From NCBI GenBank assembly GCA_946222885.1, contig CAMIAK010000007.1, forward strand, positions 62,001 through 126,000: DNA of 64,000 nucleotides. Direction: 5' to 3'. Origin of the DNA: an uncultured Nesterenkonia sp. (GTDB lineage Bacteria > Actinomycetota > Actinomycetes > Actinomycetales > Micrococcaceae). Position numbers and translations under genes: made by a program. Under the pieces are notes generated by a model. The model worked only from the letters and a program-made list of their open reading frames with translations, searched no databases and was not told the DNA's origin. Shown one piece after another: positions 1 through 7,913 of this stretch; the first letter of the stretch is position 1; each line of letters opens with the position of its first letter.

Positions 1-1
1 C

Positions 2-784
2 CACCCGGCGCCGCTGAACAACTGGCTCATGGAGCAGCTCATCATGATCGACTCGATGAAGCGCGCCTCCGCCAAGCGGATCACTGTGGTGTCCCCGTTC
101 TACCCCTACTCCCGCCAGGACAAGAAGGGCCGTGGGCGCGAGCCGATCTCGGCACGCCTGGTCGCCGACCTCTACAAGGCGGCCGGCGCGGACCGCATCA
201 TGTCCGTGGATCTGCACACCGCTCAGATCCAGGGCTTCTTCGACGGGCCGGTGGATCACCTCTTCGCCGTGCCGCTGCTGGCCGACCACATCCGGGCGCA
301 GGTGGCCGACGACGAGGTCACCGTGGTCTCCCCGGACACCGGCCGGGTCCGCGTGGCCGAGCAGTGGGCCGAGCGCCTGGGCGGGGCCCCGCTGGCCTTC
401 GTGCACAAGACCCGCGACCTGACCCAGCCGAACAAGGCCGAGTCCAAGCAGGTCGTCGGCGAGATCGAGGGCCGCACCTGCGTGCTCATCGATGACATGA
501 TCGACACCGGCGGCACCATCGCCGGCGCAGTGAAGATCCTCAAGGACGCCGGTGCCAAGGACGTCATCATCGCTGCCACCCACGCGATCTTCTCCGACCC
601 GGCCGCCGAGCGTCTGGCGAACTCCGGGGCCCGGGAAGTGGTGGTCACCAACACGCTGCCGATTCCGGAGGAGAAGCGCTTCGAGCAGCTCACCGTGCTC
701 TCCATCGCCCCGATCCTGGCCACCGCGATCCGCGAGGTCTTCACCGACGGGTCGGTGACCTCGCTCTTCGACGGCAACGCCTGA
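2..784 (+). CDS. prs: Ribose-phosphate pyrophosphokinase, 5-prime truncated
   Basis: C-terminal 260 residues of PRPP synthetase, which makes PRPP from ribose 5-phosphate and ATP for purine, pyrimidine, histidine, tryptophan and NAD synthesis in the cytosol. The frame is open from base 2 (HPAPLNNWLMEQL), so the gene starts before the window and the ATG at 29 is internal. Visible family landmarks are the flexible catalytic region PYSRQDKKGRGREP and the PRPP-binding loop VLIDDMIDTGGTI. In many actinobacteria prs is followed by rplY (L25), pth and mfd; here rplY lies 24 kb away, with catabolic genes between. Identification is firm; only the N terminus is missing. Confidence 0.97.
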   Translation, partial: HPAPLNNWLMEQLIMIDSMKRASAKRITVVSPFYPYSRQDKKGRGREPISARLVADLYKAAGADRIMSVDLHTAQIQGFFDGPVDHLFAVPLLADHIRAQVADDEVTVVSPDTGRVRVAEQWAERLGGAPLAFVHKTRDLTQPNKAESKQVVGEIEGRTCVLIDDMIDTGGTIAGAVKILKDAGAKDVIIAATHAIFSDPAAERLANSGAREVVVTNTLPIPEEKRFEQLTVLSIAPILATAIREVFTDGSVTSLFDGNA

Positions 785-831
785 GCCGGACCCTCTGCCG
801 GCCGGTGGGCCTGCTGTGCGGACTGGGCCGC

Positions 832-2025
832 TCAGCCCTTCCAGCCGGTGTAGGCGTCGGCGAAGTAGGCGCGCCCGGCCTCCGTGCCGGTCAGCGCCTC
901 GAACTCGCCGCGCCGGCGTCGTTGGGCGAAGGGGTCCTCCCCGGGCTGGCGGTGCAGCAGCGTGGTGGCCCAGCAGGAGAAGCTCTGGGCGCGCCACACC
1001 CGGTCCAGTGCGGTGCGGGAGTACTCGTCCAGGGGAGCGGAGTCCCGGCTGTCGTCGGCGAAGAAGGCGGCGATCTGGGGGATCAGTGCCCGCACATCGC
1101 AGAAGGCCAGGTTCAGGCCCTTGGCTCCGGTGGGCGGGACGGTGTGCCCGGCGTCACCGGCCAGGACCAGCCGGCCCCAGTTCAGCGGCTCGCAGACATA
1201 GGAGCGGAAGGGGAGCACCGTCTTCTCGATGATGGGACCGCGCTGCAGCCGGATGGAGTCCTCGCCGCCCAGCACGCTCTGGATGCGCTCGAAGATGGCC
1301 TCATCGCTCCAGCCGGCCGGATCGGTCTCCGGATCGCACTGGAAGTACATGCGCTGGACGGTGTCGCTGCGCTGGGAGATCAGCGCGAAGCCGTCCTCGG
1401 AGTTCGCGTAGATCAGCTCCGGATGCGTGGGCGGCGCCTCCACCAGGATGCCGAACCAGGCATAGGGGTAGACGGTGAAGTGATCGGTGCGGATCTCCTC
1501 CGGGATGAGCCGGCGGCACATGGAGTGGGAGCCGTCGGCGCCGACGATCAGCTCCGCCTGGATCTGCCGGTCCGCACCCGCGGAGTCGGTGAAGCTGATC
1601 TGCGGCGAGCTGCTCTCCAGGGCCTCCACGCAGACCTCGGAGACTTCCCAGTGGATCTCGCCGCCCTCGGCCTGCCAGGCGGTGGCCAGGTCATGGAAGA
1701 CCTCGTTCTGCGGGTAGAGCCAGACTGAGCGGCCCACCGTCTCCTGGAAGTCGATGCGCCGGCACTCCCCGTCGAAGCTCAGCACAGTGCCCTCATGCTC
1801 ATGACCGTGGCTGTGCACCCGCGAGCCGATATCGGCCTGGGTGAGCATCTCCACGGTGCCGGCCTCCAGGATGCCCGCCCGGTGGGTGATGCGGATGGTC
1901 TCCTGGCTGCGGGTCTCGACGACGGCGGCGGAGATCCCCTGACGCTTCAGCAGCAGGGCGGTCATCAGTCCGGCGGGGCCGCCGCCGACGATCCCGACCT
2001 GCACCTGGGTGGTCTGAACGGTCAT
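832..2025 (-). CDS. pobA: 4-hydroxybenzoate 3-monooxygenase
   Basis: Flavoprotein hydroxylase of 397 residues, close to the roughly 390 usual for PobA; it converts 4-hydroxybenzoate, NAD(P)H and O2 to protocatechuate. Motifs in order: N-terminal dinucleotide fold VGIVGGGPAGLM, the substrate/flavin region THRAGILEAGTVEML, the DG motif VGADGSHSMCRRL, and the GD motif LVLAGDAGHTVPPTGAKGLN, which is very like characterised PobA. The ATG at 2025 was chosen because the protein then begins just before the FAD fold and is preceded by a GAGAGGA Shine-Dalgarno; a longer reading to 2103 is possible but unlike the family. It feeds the pcaHG dioxygenase encoded at 3955. An IclR gene lies directly upstream on the same strand. 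Confidence 0.93.
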   Translation of the reverse strand: MTVQTTQVQVGIVGGGPAGLMTALLLKRQGISAAVVETRSQETIRITHRAGILEAGTVEMLTQADIGSRVHSHGHEHEGTVLSFDGECRRIDFQETVGRSVWLYPQNEVFHDLATAWQAEGGEIHWEVSEVCVEALESSSPQISFTDSAGADRQIQAELIVGADGSHSMCRRLIPEEIRTDHFTVYPYAWFGILVEAPPTHPELIYANSEDGFALISQRSDTVQRMYFQCDPETDPAGWSDEAIFERIQSVLGGEDSIRLQRGPIIEKTVLPFRSYVCEPLNWGRLVLAGDAGHTVPPTGAKGLNLAFCDVRALIPQIAAFFADDSRDSAPLDEYSRTALDRVWRAQSFSCWATTLLHRQPGEDPFAQRRRRGEFEALTGTEAGRAYFADAYTGWKG

Positions 2026-2110
2026 CGAAGTCCTCTCGGGGAAGTGGTGCGCTGGCAGTTCTCTGTGGCTCCAGTCTCCTCGCAGGGAGGTGACGGAAGC
2101 CACATGACAT

Positions 2111-2121
2111 CCGTTGAATGG
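2111..2121. promoter_or_regulatory. Candidate regulator site upstream of pobA
   Basis: CCGTTGAATGG lies about 86 bases upstream of the pobA start. It differs at one base from the perfect palindrome CCATT-G-AATGG found 85 bases upstream of pcaH (3860-3870). The shared site suggests both 4-hydroxybenzoate/protocatechuate genes are read by one of the two neighbouring IclR regulators. This is inferred from the repeat alone. Confidence 0.4.
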
Positions 2122-2139
2122 ACGATCAGCAGTGGATGA

Positions 2140-2886
2140 TCAGCTGGACGTGCTGAGCCCGCGCTGGATGCCCCGTGCCGCGATCTGCAGCATCTGCACC
2201 CAGGGTGCGGGGCGGCGGGCGACCTCCTCGTCATCGGTGACGATGCCCAGTCCCGCCACCAGCTGCCGTCCCTTCTGGCGGATCGGGACGGCCAGTCCGG
2301 TGATGTTCTCCTCGATGACGCCGGTCTGGACGCAATAGCCGTGCTGGCGGATGAAGGCCAGGTGCTCCTCGCTCAGCCGAGGGGAGGCCTCGGCGTCGTC
2401 CTGGTGCCTCTCCCGGTAGAAGGCCTGGAGCTCGGAGGAGGCATGGGCCAGCAGCACCAGCCCCGTGGCCGAGGCGTGCAGCGGCAGGCGGTCGGCTACT
2501 CCGCCGTGGATCTCCGGGGCCTCGCGGGAGGAGAGCCGGTCCACGAAGAGCACGTCGAAGCCGTCGATCACGCCCAGCTGGACGTGCTGTCCCATCACCG
2601 CCTGGATGTCCGAGAGATGGGGGCGGGAGAGCACGGCCAGCTTGGTGCGCCGGGATGCCCGGTTGGTGATCTCCCAGAGCCGGGAGCCCACGGTGTAGCC
2701 GCCGGGCCGCTGATCCAGCCAGCCCAGCCGGGCCATATCCCCGCAGACCCGGTGGGCCGTGGCCGGCGGCAGGCCGGCGCGCCGGGCGATCTCAGCGGTG
2801 CTCAGCGCATCGTCCTCAGGGGTGAAGGCGTTGAGCACGCGGTCCAGGCGCTCGATCAGCGCCTCACCGGTGGGGGAGTTGGCCAT
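2140..2886 (-). CDS. IclR-family transcriptional regulator (PobR-like)
   Basis: Protein of 248 residues with an N-terminal winged helix-turn-helix (about residues 8-65, including LSTAEIARRAGLPPATAHRV) and a C-terminal IclR effector domain. It lies just upstream of pobA on the same strand and is divergent from a second IclR gene at 3098. The two proteins begin alike (ANSPTGEAL and ANSPSGDAV) and end alike (LQIAARGIQRGL and LQTASRGIARAL), so they are probably duplicates. Inference from context: control of pobA and/or the pca operon by an aromatic effector. Which regulator controls which operon cannot be told from sequence. Confidence 0.85.
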   Translation of the reverse strand: MANSPTGEALIERLDRVLNAFTPEDDALSTAEIARRAGLPPATAHRVCGDMARLGWLDQRPGGYTVGSRLWEITNRASRRTKLAVLSRPHLSDIQAVMGQHVQLGVIDGFDVLFVDRLSSREAPEIHGGVADRLPLHASATGLVLLAHASSELQAFYRERHQDDAEASPRLSEEHLAFIRQHGYCVQTGVIEENITGLAVPIRQKGRQLVAGLGIVTDDEEVARRPAPWVQMLQIAARGIQRGLSTSS

Positions 2887-3062
2887 AGGTGGTTCTGCCT
2901 CCAGATCCTCAGCCTCGGCCGCTTCCGGCCGGCGCCGCTGTGCTGTTCTGCTCAGTGCCGCCGGCTGTCCCGGTGGAGCGCAGCCGTGGCGAACAGGTCA
3001 TCGAAGCCAGGGTATACAGTTCGGAGAGCCAGCCGTTGATGATCATGCCCAGCCCGGCGCCG

Positions 3063-3091
3063 GTGACCATGGCCAGGCCTGCGGATACGAT
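3063..3091 (+). promoter_or_regulatory. Promoter of the second IclR gene (leaderless)
   Basis: A -35-like GTGACC at 3063-3068 is followed after 17 bases by a -10 hexamer TACGAT at 3086-3091. The GTG start codon begins six bases further on at 3098, where transcription is expected to begin. No Shine-Dalgarno precedes that GTG, so a leaderless mRNA is predicted. The arrangement also decides the start codon. Confidence 0.5.
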
Positions 3092-3097
3092 GTGCCC

Positions 3098-3850
3098 GTG
3101 GCAAATTCACCCAGCGGAGATGCGGTGCTGGACCGCATCCTGCGGATCTTCGAGGCGCTGGAGCATGAGCCGAGCCTGACTCCTGCTGAGCTGGCCGAGA
3201 GCGCAGGGCTTCCCCGGACCACGGCCTACCGGATGATCAGAGAACTGGCGGCCCGGGGCTTCCTGGCGAAGGATCCGGCCGGGCGGGTGGAGGTCGGTCA
3301 GCGGCTCTGGGAGATCGCCCAGCGCACCCCGCTGAGCCGGACCCTGCGCATCGCGGCACTGCCCTTCATGGAGGACGTGAACTCGGTGGTGGGGCAGACC
3401 ACCCAGCTGGCGGTGCTGGACGAAGAGGGTGTGCTGATCGTCGAGCGGCTCTCCCGCCAGGGCGCTGTGGCCAATCCCGCGGAGGTGGCGACCCGTATGC
3501 CGGCCCATCTGACCTCGATGGGACATGTCCTGCTCGCCTATTCCCCGAAGCACCGGCTGGAGACGTTCCTGGAGGCTCACCGGGAGCGCATCCGGCAGGA
3601 GCGCCCGGAGCTGCGGAGAGAGCTGGCTGAGACCCGGGCGAGGGGATACGCCAAGCTCGGCGGACTCATCCATCAGGATACCTCTGGAGTCTCTGTGCCG
3701 GTGCTCGACGGACGCGGGCACGCACTTGCCGCGCTGACCATCGTGGTCCCGCGCGACTGGGAACATCTTCCACAGCCTCTGATGGCTCTGCAGACAGCCA
3801 GCCGCGGCATCGCCCGGGCGCTCCGCGAGGAGTTCCCCGTGAGTCATTGA
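3098..3850 (+). CDS. IclR-family transcriptional regulator
   Basis: IclR regulator of 250 residues with a GTG start. The DNA-binding domain covers about residues 8-65 (LTPAELAESAGLPRTTAYRM) and the ligand-binding domain follows, ending in the usual GVSVPVLDGRGHALAAL strand. The start at 3098 is supported by homology with the divergent IclR at 2886 and by a -10 hexamer six bases upstream; the open frame continues upstream but has no plausible start. It stands directly upstream of and co-directional with pcaHGBDC, 104 bases away, and is the best candidate for regulator of that operon. It may also act on pobA through the shared CCRTTGAATGG sites. Confidence 0.83.
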   Translation: MANSPSGDAVLDRILRIFEALEHEPSLTPAELAESAGLPRTTAYRMIRELAARGFLAKDPAGRVEVGQRLWEIAQRTPLSRTLRIAALPFMEDVNSVVGQTTQLAVLDEEGVLIVERLSRQGAVANPAEVATRMPAHLTSMGHVLLAYSPKHRLETFLEAHRERIRQERPELRRELAETRARGYAKLGGLIHQDTSGVSVPVLDGRGHALAALTIVVPRDWEHLPQPLMALQTASRGIARALREEFPVSH

Positions 3851-3859
3851 ACGATCAAG

Positions 3860-3870
3860 CCATTGAATGG
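3860..3870. promoter_or_regulatory. Palindromic operator candidate before pcaH
   Basis: CCATT-G-AATGG is an 11-base perfect palindrome between the IclR gene and pcaH. A one-mismatch copy lies upstream of pobA at 2111-2121. Its distance from the pcaH start (85 bases) fits a regulator-binding site at or above the promoter. No experimentally defined box was matched; the support is symmetry and recurrence. Confidence 0.42.
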
Positions 3871-3954
3871 GAACCTCCTCGTCTTCGGTGATTCCTCTCC
3901 TCAAGACTGGTGAGAGACACATCACAAGGCACTTCAGATGAGGAGTTCCGCCCC

Positions 3955-4752
3955 ATGGCTGAGCCCAACACCAATCCGGATGCCGCGGCAGCCTCACAGG
4001 AGGAGGTCAGTGCGGAGATCGGAGCGCTGCATGAGCAGTACCGCCAGAACCTCGAGGCAGGCGGCCCGGAGGAGACGACCTCGCGGCTGAGCTTCCCTCC
4101 CTACCGGAGCTCACTGCTGCGCCACCCCACCAAGAGCCTCCACCACACCGACCCGGAGGAGATTGAGCTGCACAGCCCGGCCTTCGGGGAGCGGGACGTC
4201 CATGCTCTGGAATCGGATCTGACCATCCAGCACAACGGGGAGCCGTTGGGCGAGCGGATCATCGTCACCGGCAAGGTGATCGACGGAGACGGCCGCCCGG
4301 TCGCGGGCCAGCTCATCGAGGTCTGGCAGGCCAACGCTGCGGGGCGCTATGTGCACAAGCGGGACCAGCACCCGGCCCCGATCGACCCCAACTTCACCGG
4401 GGTGGGCCGGGCCATCACCGCAGAGGACGGAAGCTACAGCTTCACCACGATCAAACCGGCGCCCTACCCGTGGAAGAACCACTACAACGCCTGGCGCCCG
4501 GCGCATATCCACTTCTCCCTGTTCGGGACGGACTTCACCCAGCGGATCATCACCCAGATGTACTTCCCGGGGGACCCGCTCTTCGCCCTGGACCCGATCT
4601 ACCAGTCCATCGTCGACCAGAAGGCCCGGGACCGGCTGGTGGCCGAGTATGACCACTCGGTCTCCCAGCACGAATGGTCCACCGGTTACCGTTGGGACAT
4701 CGTGCTCAGCGGGAGCAACCGGACATGGACCGAGCCAGAGGAGGAGCACTGA
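3955..4752 (+). CDS. pcaH: Protocatechuate 3,4-dioxygenase beta subunit
   Basis: Fe(III)-bearing subunit of protocatechuate 3,4-dioxygenase, which opens the ring of protocatechuate between the two hydroxyls to 3-carboxy-cis,cis-muconate. All four iron ligands are visible: Tyr132 (GRYVHK), Tyr171 (PYPWKN), His184 and His186 (RPAHIHF). Their spacing of 39, 13 and 2 residues equals that of Pseudomonas putida PcaH (Tyr408, Tyr447, His460, His462). The ATG at 3955 has an AGGAG nine bases upstream; a GTG at 3910 would add 15 residues and is less likely. First gene of the tightly packed pcaHGBDC operon; pcaG begins one base after its stop. Confidence 0.97.
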   Translation: MAEPNTNPDAAAASQEEVSAEIGALHEQYRQNLEAGGPEETTSRLSFPPYRSSLLRHPTKSLHHTDPEEIELHSPAFGERDVHALESDLTIQHNGEPLGERIIVTGKVIDGDGRPVAGQLIEVWQANAAGRYVHKRDQHPAPIDPNFTGVGRAITAEDGSYSFTTIKPAPYPWKNHYNAWRPAHIHFSLFGTDFTQRIITQMYFPGDPLFALDPIYQSIVDQKARDRLVAEYDHSVSQHEWSTGYRWDIVLSGSNRTWTEPEEEH

Positions 4753-4753
4753 G

Positions 4754-5335
4754 ATGAAGCACACCCCGACGCCGGCCCAGACGATCGGCCCCTTCTACGG
4801 CTATGCGCTTCCCTTCCCGGACGGTGAGAACCTGGTCCGTCCGGCACACCCCGGAGCGATCCGCCTGCACGGGACAGTGACGGACGGCCGGGGAAAGCCT
4901 GTGCCTGACGCTCTGCTGGAGATCTGGCAGGCCGATGCCGAGGGCCGCATCCCCCAGGAGACCGGTTCCCTCGTGAGGGACGGCTACACCTTCACCGGAT
5001 GGGGGCGGGCAGCGGTGGACAACGTGGGCCATTACACCTTCACCACCGTGGCACCCGGCCCGACCGCCCCGGGGAAGGCCCCCTTCATCATGCTGACCCT
5101 CTTCGGCCGTGGTCTGCTCGACCGGCTCTTCACCCGGGTCTATCTGCCCGAGGACCGCCAGGCGCTCGAACGTGATCCGCTGCTGAGCAGGCTGGGGGAG
5201 GAGAGCCGTCGCACGCTCATCGCCCAGCGGGAGGAGGACGGCAGCCTCCGCTTCGACATCCGTCTTCAGGGGGAGGAGGAGACCGCCTTCCTCTCCTACC
5301 CGCGCACGCCACAGCAGACAGGGGCTGCCGGATGA
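4754..5335 (+). CDS. pcaG: Protocatechuate 3,4-dioxygenase alpha subunit
   Basis: Protein of 193 residues, the non-catalytic alpha partner of PcaH in the intradiol dioxygenase. It begins with the family-typical TPAQTIGPFYGYAL and has the same beta-sandwich fold (ALLEIWQADAEGR, FTGWGRA), but lacks the Tyr/Tyr/His/His iron ligands, as expected for the alpha chain. The ATG lies one base after the pcaH stop, and its own TGA overlaps the pcaB ATG in an ATGA, so the genes are translationally coupled. Confidence 0.95.
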   Translation: MKHTPTPAQTIGPFYGYALPFPDGENLVRPAHPGAIRLHGTVTDGRGKPVPDALLEIWQADAEGRIPQETGSLVRDGYTFTGWGRAAVDNVGHYTFTTVAPGPTAPGKAPFIMLTLFGRGLLDRLFTRVYLPEDRQALERDPLLSRLGEESRRTLIAQREEDGSLRFDIRLQGEEETAFLSYPRTPQQTGAAG

Positions 5336-6717
5336 GCGAGGACTCGCTGCTCTCTCCGGTATGGGCCGGGACTGAGGTCTCCTCGATCACCGGGGACCGT
5401 GCACTGCTCAGGAACCTGCTGCAGGTGGAGGCCTGTTGGGGAGAAGTCCTGGCTGAGGCGGGCCACGCCGGTCAGCAGGACGCGCAGGCCCTCCGGGGCC
5501 TCGCCGACGACCCGGAGGGAGTGGAAGGACTAGCTCCCGCCGAGCTGGCGCGTGCCGCCGTCGGAGGCGCGAACCCGGTCATCCCGATGCTGGCCTCCCT
5601 GCGGACCGCGCTCAAGGAGAGGGGGGCCGGAGAGTCGGCCCTGCATCGCGGCGCCACCAGCCAGGACATCCTGGACTCAGCGCTGGTGCTGATGGTGCGG
5701 CGCGCGGGGGAGCAGATGCTCCAGCACGGCTATGCCGCCGGGGAGTCGTTGGCGGAGCTCGCCCGTGAACACCGCAACACTCTCTGCGCGGCCCGCTCTC
5801 TGACCAAGCACGCCCTTCCCACGGTCTTCGGGCTGCGCGCTGCCACCTGGCTCGACGGACTCACCCAGGCATCGGCCGGGCTGGAGGAAGCGTTGCGCCT
5901 GCTGCCCCTGCAATGGGGAGGTGCGGTTGGTACCCAGGCTGCGTTGGTCGACATGGCCGGCCCCTCCGAGGCTCGGGAGCTCACCGGCCAGCTCGCCCAC
6001 AGGCTCGGCCTGCCGGTCTCCCGCCCGTGGCACGTGCAGAGACAGCGCCTGCTGCAGGTCGCTTCGGCCGCTGCAGGGCTGGCCGCGGCGCTGGGCAAGG
6101 CGGCCGGAGATGTGCTGATGCTTCAGCGTCCGGAGGTCGGAGAGCTCCGGGAGCCCTCTGCCGTGGGCAGAGGCGGCTCCTCCGCGATGCCGCATAAGCA
6201 GAACCCGGTGCTCTCTACGCTGATCAGGTCCGCTGCGATCGCAGCTCCGGGCCAGCTCTCCAGCCTCTACTCGGCTGCCGGGGCCGCCCACGATGAGCGG
6301 CCCGATGGGGCCTGGCACGCCGAGTGGGCTCCGCTGCGGGAGCTGCTGCGTCTGACCGGCGGGGCTGTGTCCCGGGCGCAGGAGCTCTTCTCCGGCCTGG
6401 AAGTGGACACCGAGAGGATGTGGACCAACCTGCGGACCGGCGGCGACCTGGTGGTCAGCGAGCGCCTGATGGCGGCGTTGGGACCGGAGATGCCGGGAGG
6501 GAGGGAGACGCTCCGGCAGCTGGTGGTCCACAGCATCCAGGACGAGCAGAATCTCAGGGATCTGGTCAAGCAGGCCTTCGCACGGGAAGGTGTGTCCGCA
6601 CCCCCTGACCTCGAAGAGCTCTTCGACCCCGCCGAATACCTCGGTCGGGCCGGGGAGTTCATCGATTCGTCCCTCCAAGAGTTCGAGGAGCAGCATGCGC
6701 AGCGAAGCAGCAGGTGA
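5332..6717 (+). CDS. pcaB: 3-carboxy-cis,cis-muconate cycloisomerase
   Basis: Member of the fumarase/aspartase superfamily, 461 residues, close to the usual length for bacterial PcaB. It cyclises 3-carboxy-cis,cis-muconate to 4-carboxymuconolactone. The superfamily signature GGSSAMPHKQNPV is at about residues 281-293 and the helical region with RGATSQDILDSAL at about 106-118. The start overlaps the pcaG stop (ATGA) and the 3-prime end overlaps pcaD by 23 bases. Position between the dioxygenase and lactonase genes agrees with the order of the pathway. Confidence 0.95.
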   Translation: MSEDSLLSPVWAGTEVSSITGDRALLRNLLQVEACWGEVLAEAGHAGQQDAQALRGLADDPEGVEGLAPAELARAAVGGANPVIPMLASLRTALKERGAGESALHRGATSQDILDSALVLMVRRAGEQMLQHGYAAGESLAELAREHRNTLCAARSLTKHALPTVFGLRAATWLDGLTQASAGLEEALRLLPLQWGGAVGTQAALVDMAGPSEARELTGQLAHRLGLPVSRPWHVQRQRLLQVASAAAGLAAALGKAAGDVLMLQRPEVGELREPSAVGRGGSSAMPHKQNPVLSTLIRSAAIAAPGQLSSLYSAAGAAHDERPDGAWHAEWAPLRELLRLTGGAVSRAQELFSGLEVDTERMWTNLRTGGDLVVSERLMAALGPEMPGGRETLRQLVVHSIQDEQNLRDLVKQAFAREGVSAPPDLEELFDPAEYLGRAGEFIDSSLQEFEEQHAQRSSR

Positions 6718-7516
6718 TCAGATACAGGTGACCGGTACACGGCTGAGCAGCCCCGAAATCTCAGGGGAGGCTAAGCCCCTTCTGCTGGTGGGACCCTCTC
6801 TGGGCACCAGCGTCGAGGCGCTCTGGGGGCCCGCCGTTCCCTTCCTCCAGGAGGAGTTCGACGTCGTCGGCTGGGATCTCCCCGGCCATGGAGCAGCCGC
6901 GCCGCAGCCCGGGCCCTTCCGCATCGAGGACCTGGCGGAGGCGGTGCAGCGCTTCAGCGAGGCTGTCATGAGGGAGGCAGGGAGCAGCCGCCCGGTCCAC
7001 TTCGCCGGGGTCTCGATCGGCGGAGCAGTGGTCCAGCAGCTGGCGGTCTCGGCGGAGCCGGGTTCCGGGAAGATTGCCGTGCTCTGCAGTGCGGCACGGA
7101 TCGGAACCCCCGAGGCATGGCGGGAACGCGCCTCCTTCGTGGAGCGCGCAGGCACTCCCTCGATGGTGGAGGGCTCTGCCAGACGATGGTTCGCCCCGGG
7201 TTTCATCGAGTCTCAGCCGGTCGCGGCGGCTGCGCTGCTGCATTCTCTGCAGAACGCTGACCGGCACGCCTACGCCCGCTGCTGCGAGGCTCTGGCAGAG
7301 TTCGACCTCAGGGAGGCGCTGAGCACAGCACGAGTTCCTGTGCTCGCCGTCGCCGGAGCCGAAGACGCTGTCTGCCCGCCGGCGGAGGCCCGTCTGATCG
7401 CAGAACGGGTCCCGCACGGGGAGCACCAGGTGCTCCCCGGGGTGGCGCATCTCGCTCCCGCGGAGGCCCCGCGGGCGACCGCCCATCTACTGAAGGAGTT
7501 CTTTCTTGAGCGCTGA
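6695..7516 (+). CDS. pcaD: 3-oxoadipate enol-lactonase
   Basis: Alpha/beta-hydrolase of 273 residues that opens 3-oxoadipate enol-lactone to 3-oxoadipate. The triad is visible: nucleophile Ser107 in GVSIGG, Asp224 in GAEDAV, His252 in GVAHLA. The ATG at 6695 lies inside the end of pcaB behind GAGGAG and gives a normal-length protein; the upstream extension of the frame covers pcaB sequence and was rejected. The last 11 bases overlap pcaC. In many actinobacteria PcaD is fused to PcaC as PcaL; here the two are separate, overlapping genes. Confidence 0.93.
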   Translation: MRSEAAGDQIQVTGTRLSSPEISGEAKPLLLVGPSLGTSVEALWGPAVPFLQEEFDVVGWDLPGHGAAAPQPGPFRIEDLAEAVQRFSEAVMREAGSSRPVHFAGVSIGGAVVQQLAVSAEPGSGKIAVLCSAARIGTPEAWRERASFVERAGTPSMVEGSARRWFAPGFIESQPVAAAALLHSLQNADRHAYARCCEALAEFDLREALSTARVPVLAVAGAEDAVCPPAEARLIAERVPHGEHQVLPGVAHLAPAEAPRATAHLLKEFFLER

Positions 7517-7913
7517 TGAGACATACACCGAAGGCATGCGTGTACGCCGGGAGGTCCTTTCGGATGCCCACGTCGACAACGCCGAGCAGAAGAAGGACGA
7601 GTTCACCGCTGATTTCCAGGAGCTCATCACCCGTTATGCCTGGGGCACCATCTGGACCCGTCCCGGGCTGCCGCGCACCACACGGTCGGCGGTCACGCTG
7701 ACCGCACTGATAGCAGGCGGCTACTGGCATGAGCTGGAGATGCACGTCAGGGCGGCCCTGCGCAACGGGGTCACGGCCGGGGAGATCAAGGAGATCTTCC
7801 TTCAGACAGCTGTCTACTGCTCGGTCCCTGCAGCGAACATCGCCTTCGGGATCGGCCAGAAGGTCATGGCGGAAGAGGCAGCCCGGCAGGAAGGTGACGC
7901 TCAGGCCGGGTGA
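7506..7913 (+). CDS. pcaC: 4-carboxymuconolactone decarboxylase
   Basis: Protein of 135 residues of the carboxymuconolactone decarboxylase family (core RSAVTLTALIAGGYWHELEMH and GEIKEIFLQTAVYCSVPAAN). It converts 4-carboxymuconolactone to 3-oxoadipate enol-lactone. A TTG start at 7506 is chosen because AAGGAG lies seven bases upstream and the protein then begins like other PcaC proteins (EGMRVRREVLSDAHVD); the next ATG would remove that region. The gene overlaps the pcaD stop by 11 bases, and its last 13 bases overlap the convergent tetR gene. Last gene of the operon. Confidence 0.93.
   Translation: MSADETYTEGMRVRREVLSDAHVDNAEQKKDEFTADFQELITRYAWGTIWTRPGLPRTTRSAVTLTALIAGGYWHELEMHVRAALRNGVTAGEIKEIFLQTAVYCSVPAANIAFGIGQKVMAEEAARQEGDAQAG

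Noticed and set aside
785..802. GCCGG/CCGGC hairpin after prs as a terminator
   Set aside because: Only five base pairs with an 8-base loop and no T-tract, which is expected by chance at this GC content.
7506..7516. Frameshift splitting a pcaL fusion gene
   Set aside because: Both pcaD and pcaC have complete domains, and pcaC has its own AAGGAG and TTG start, so separate overlapping genes explain the sequence.
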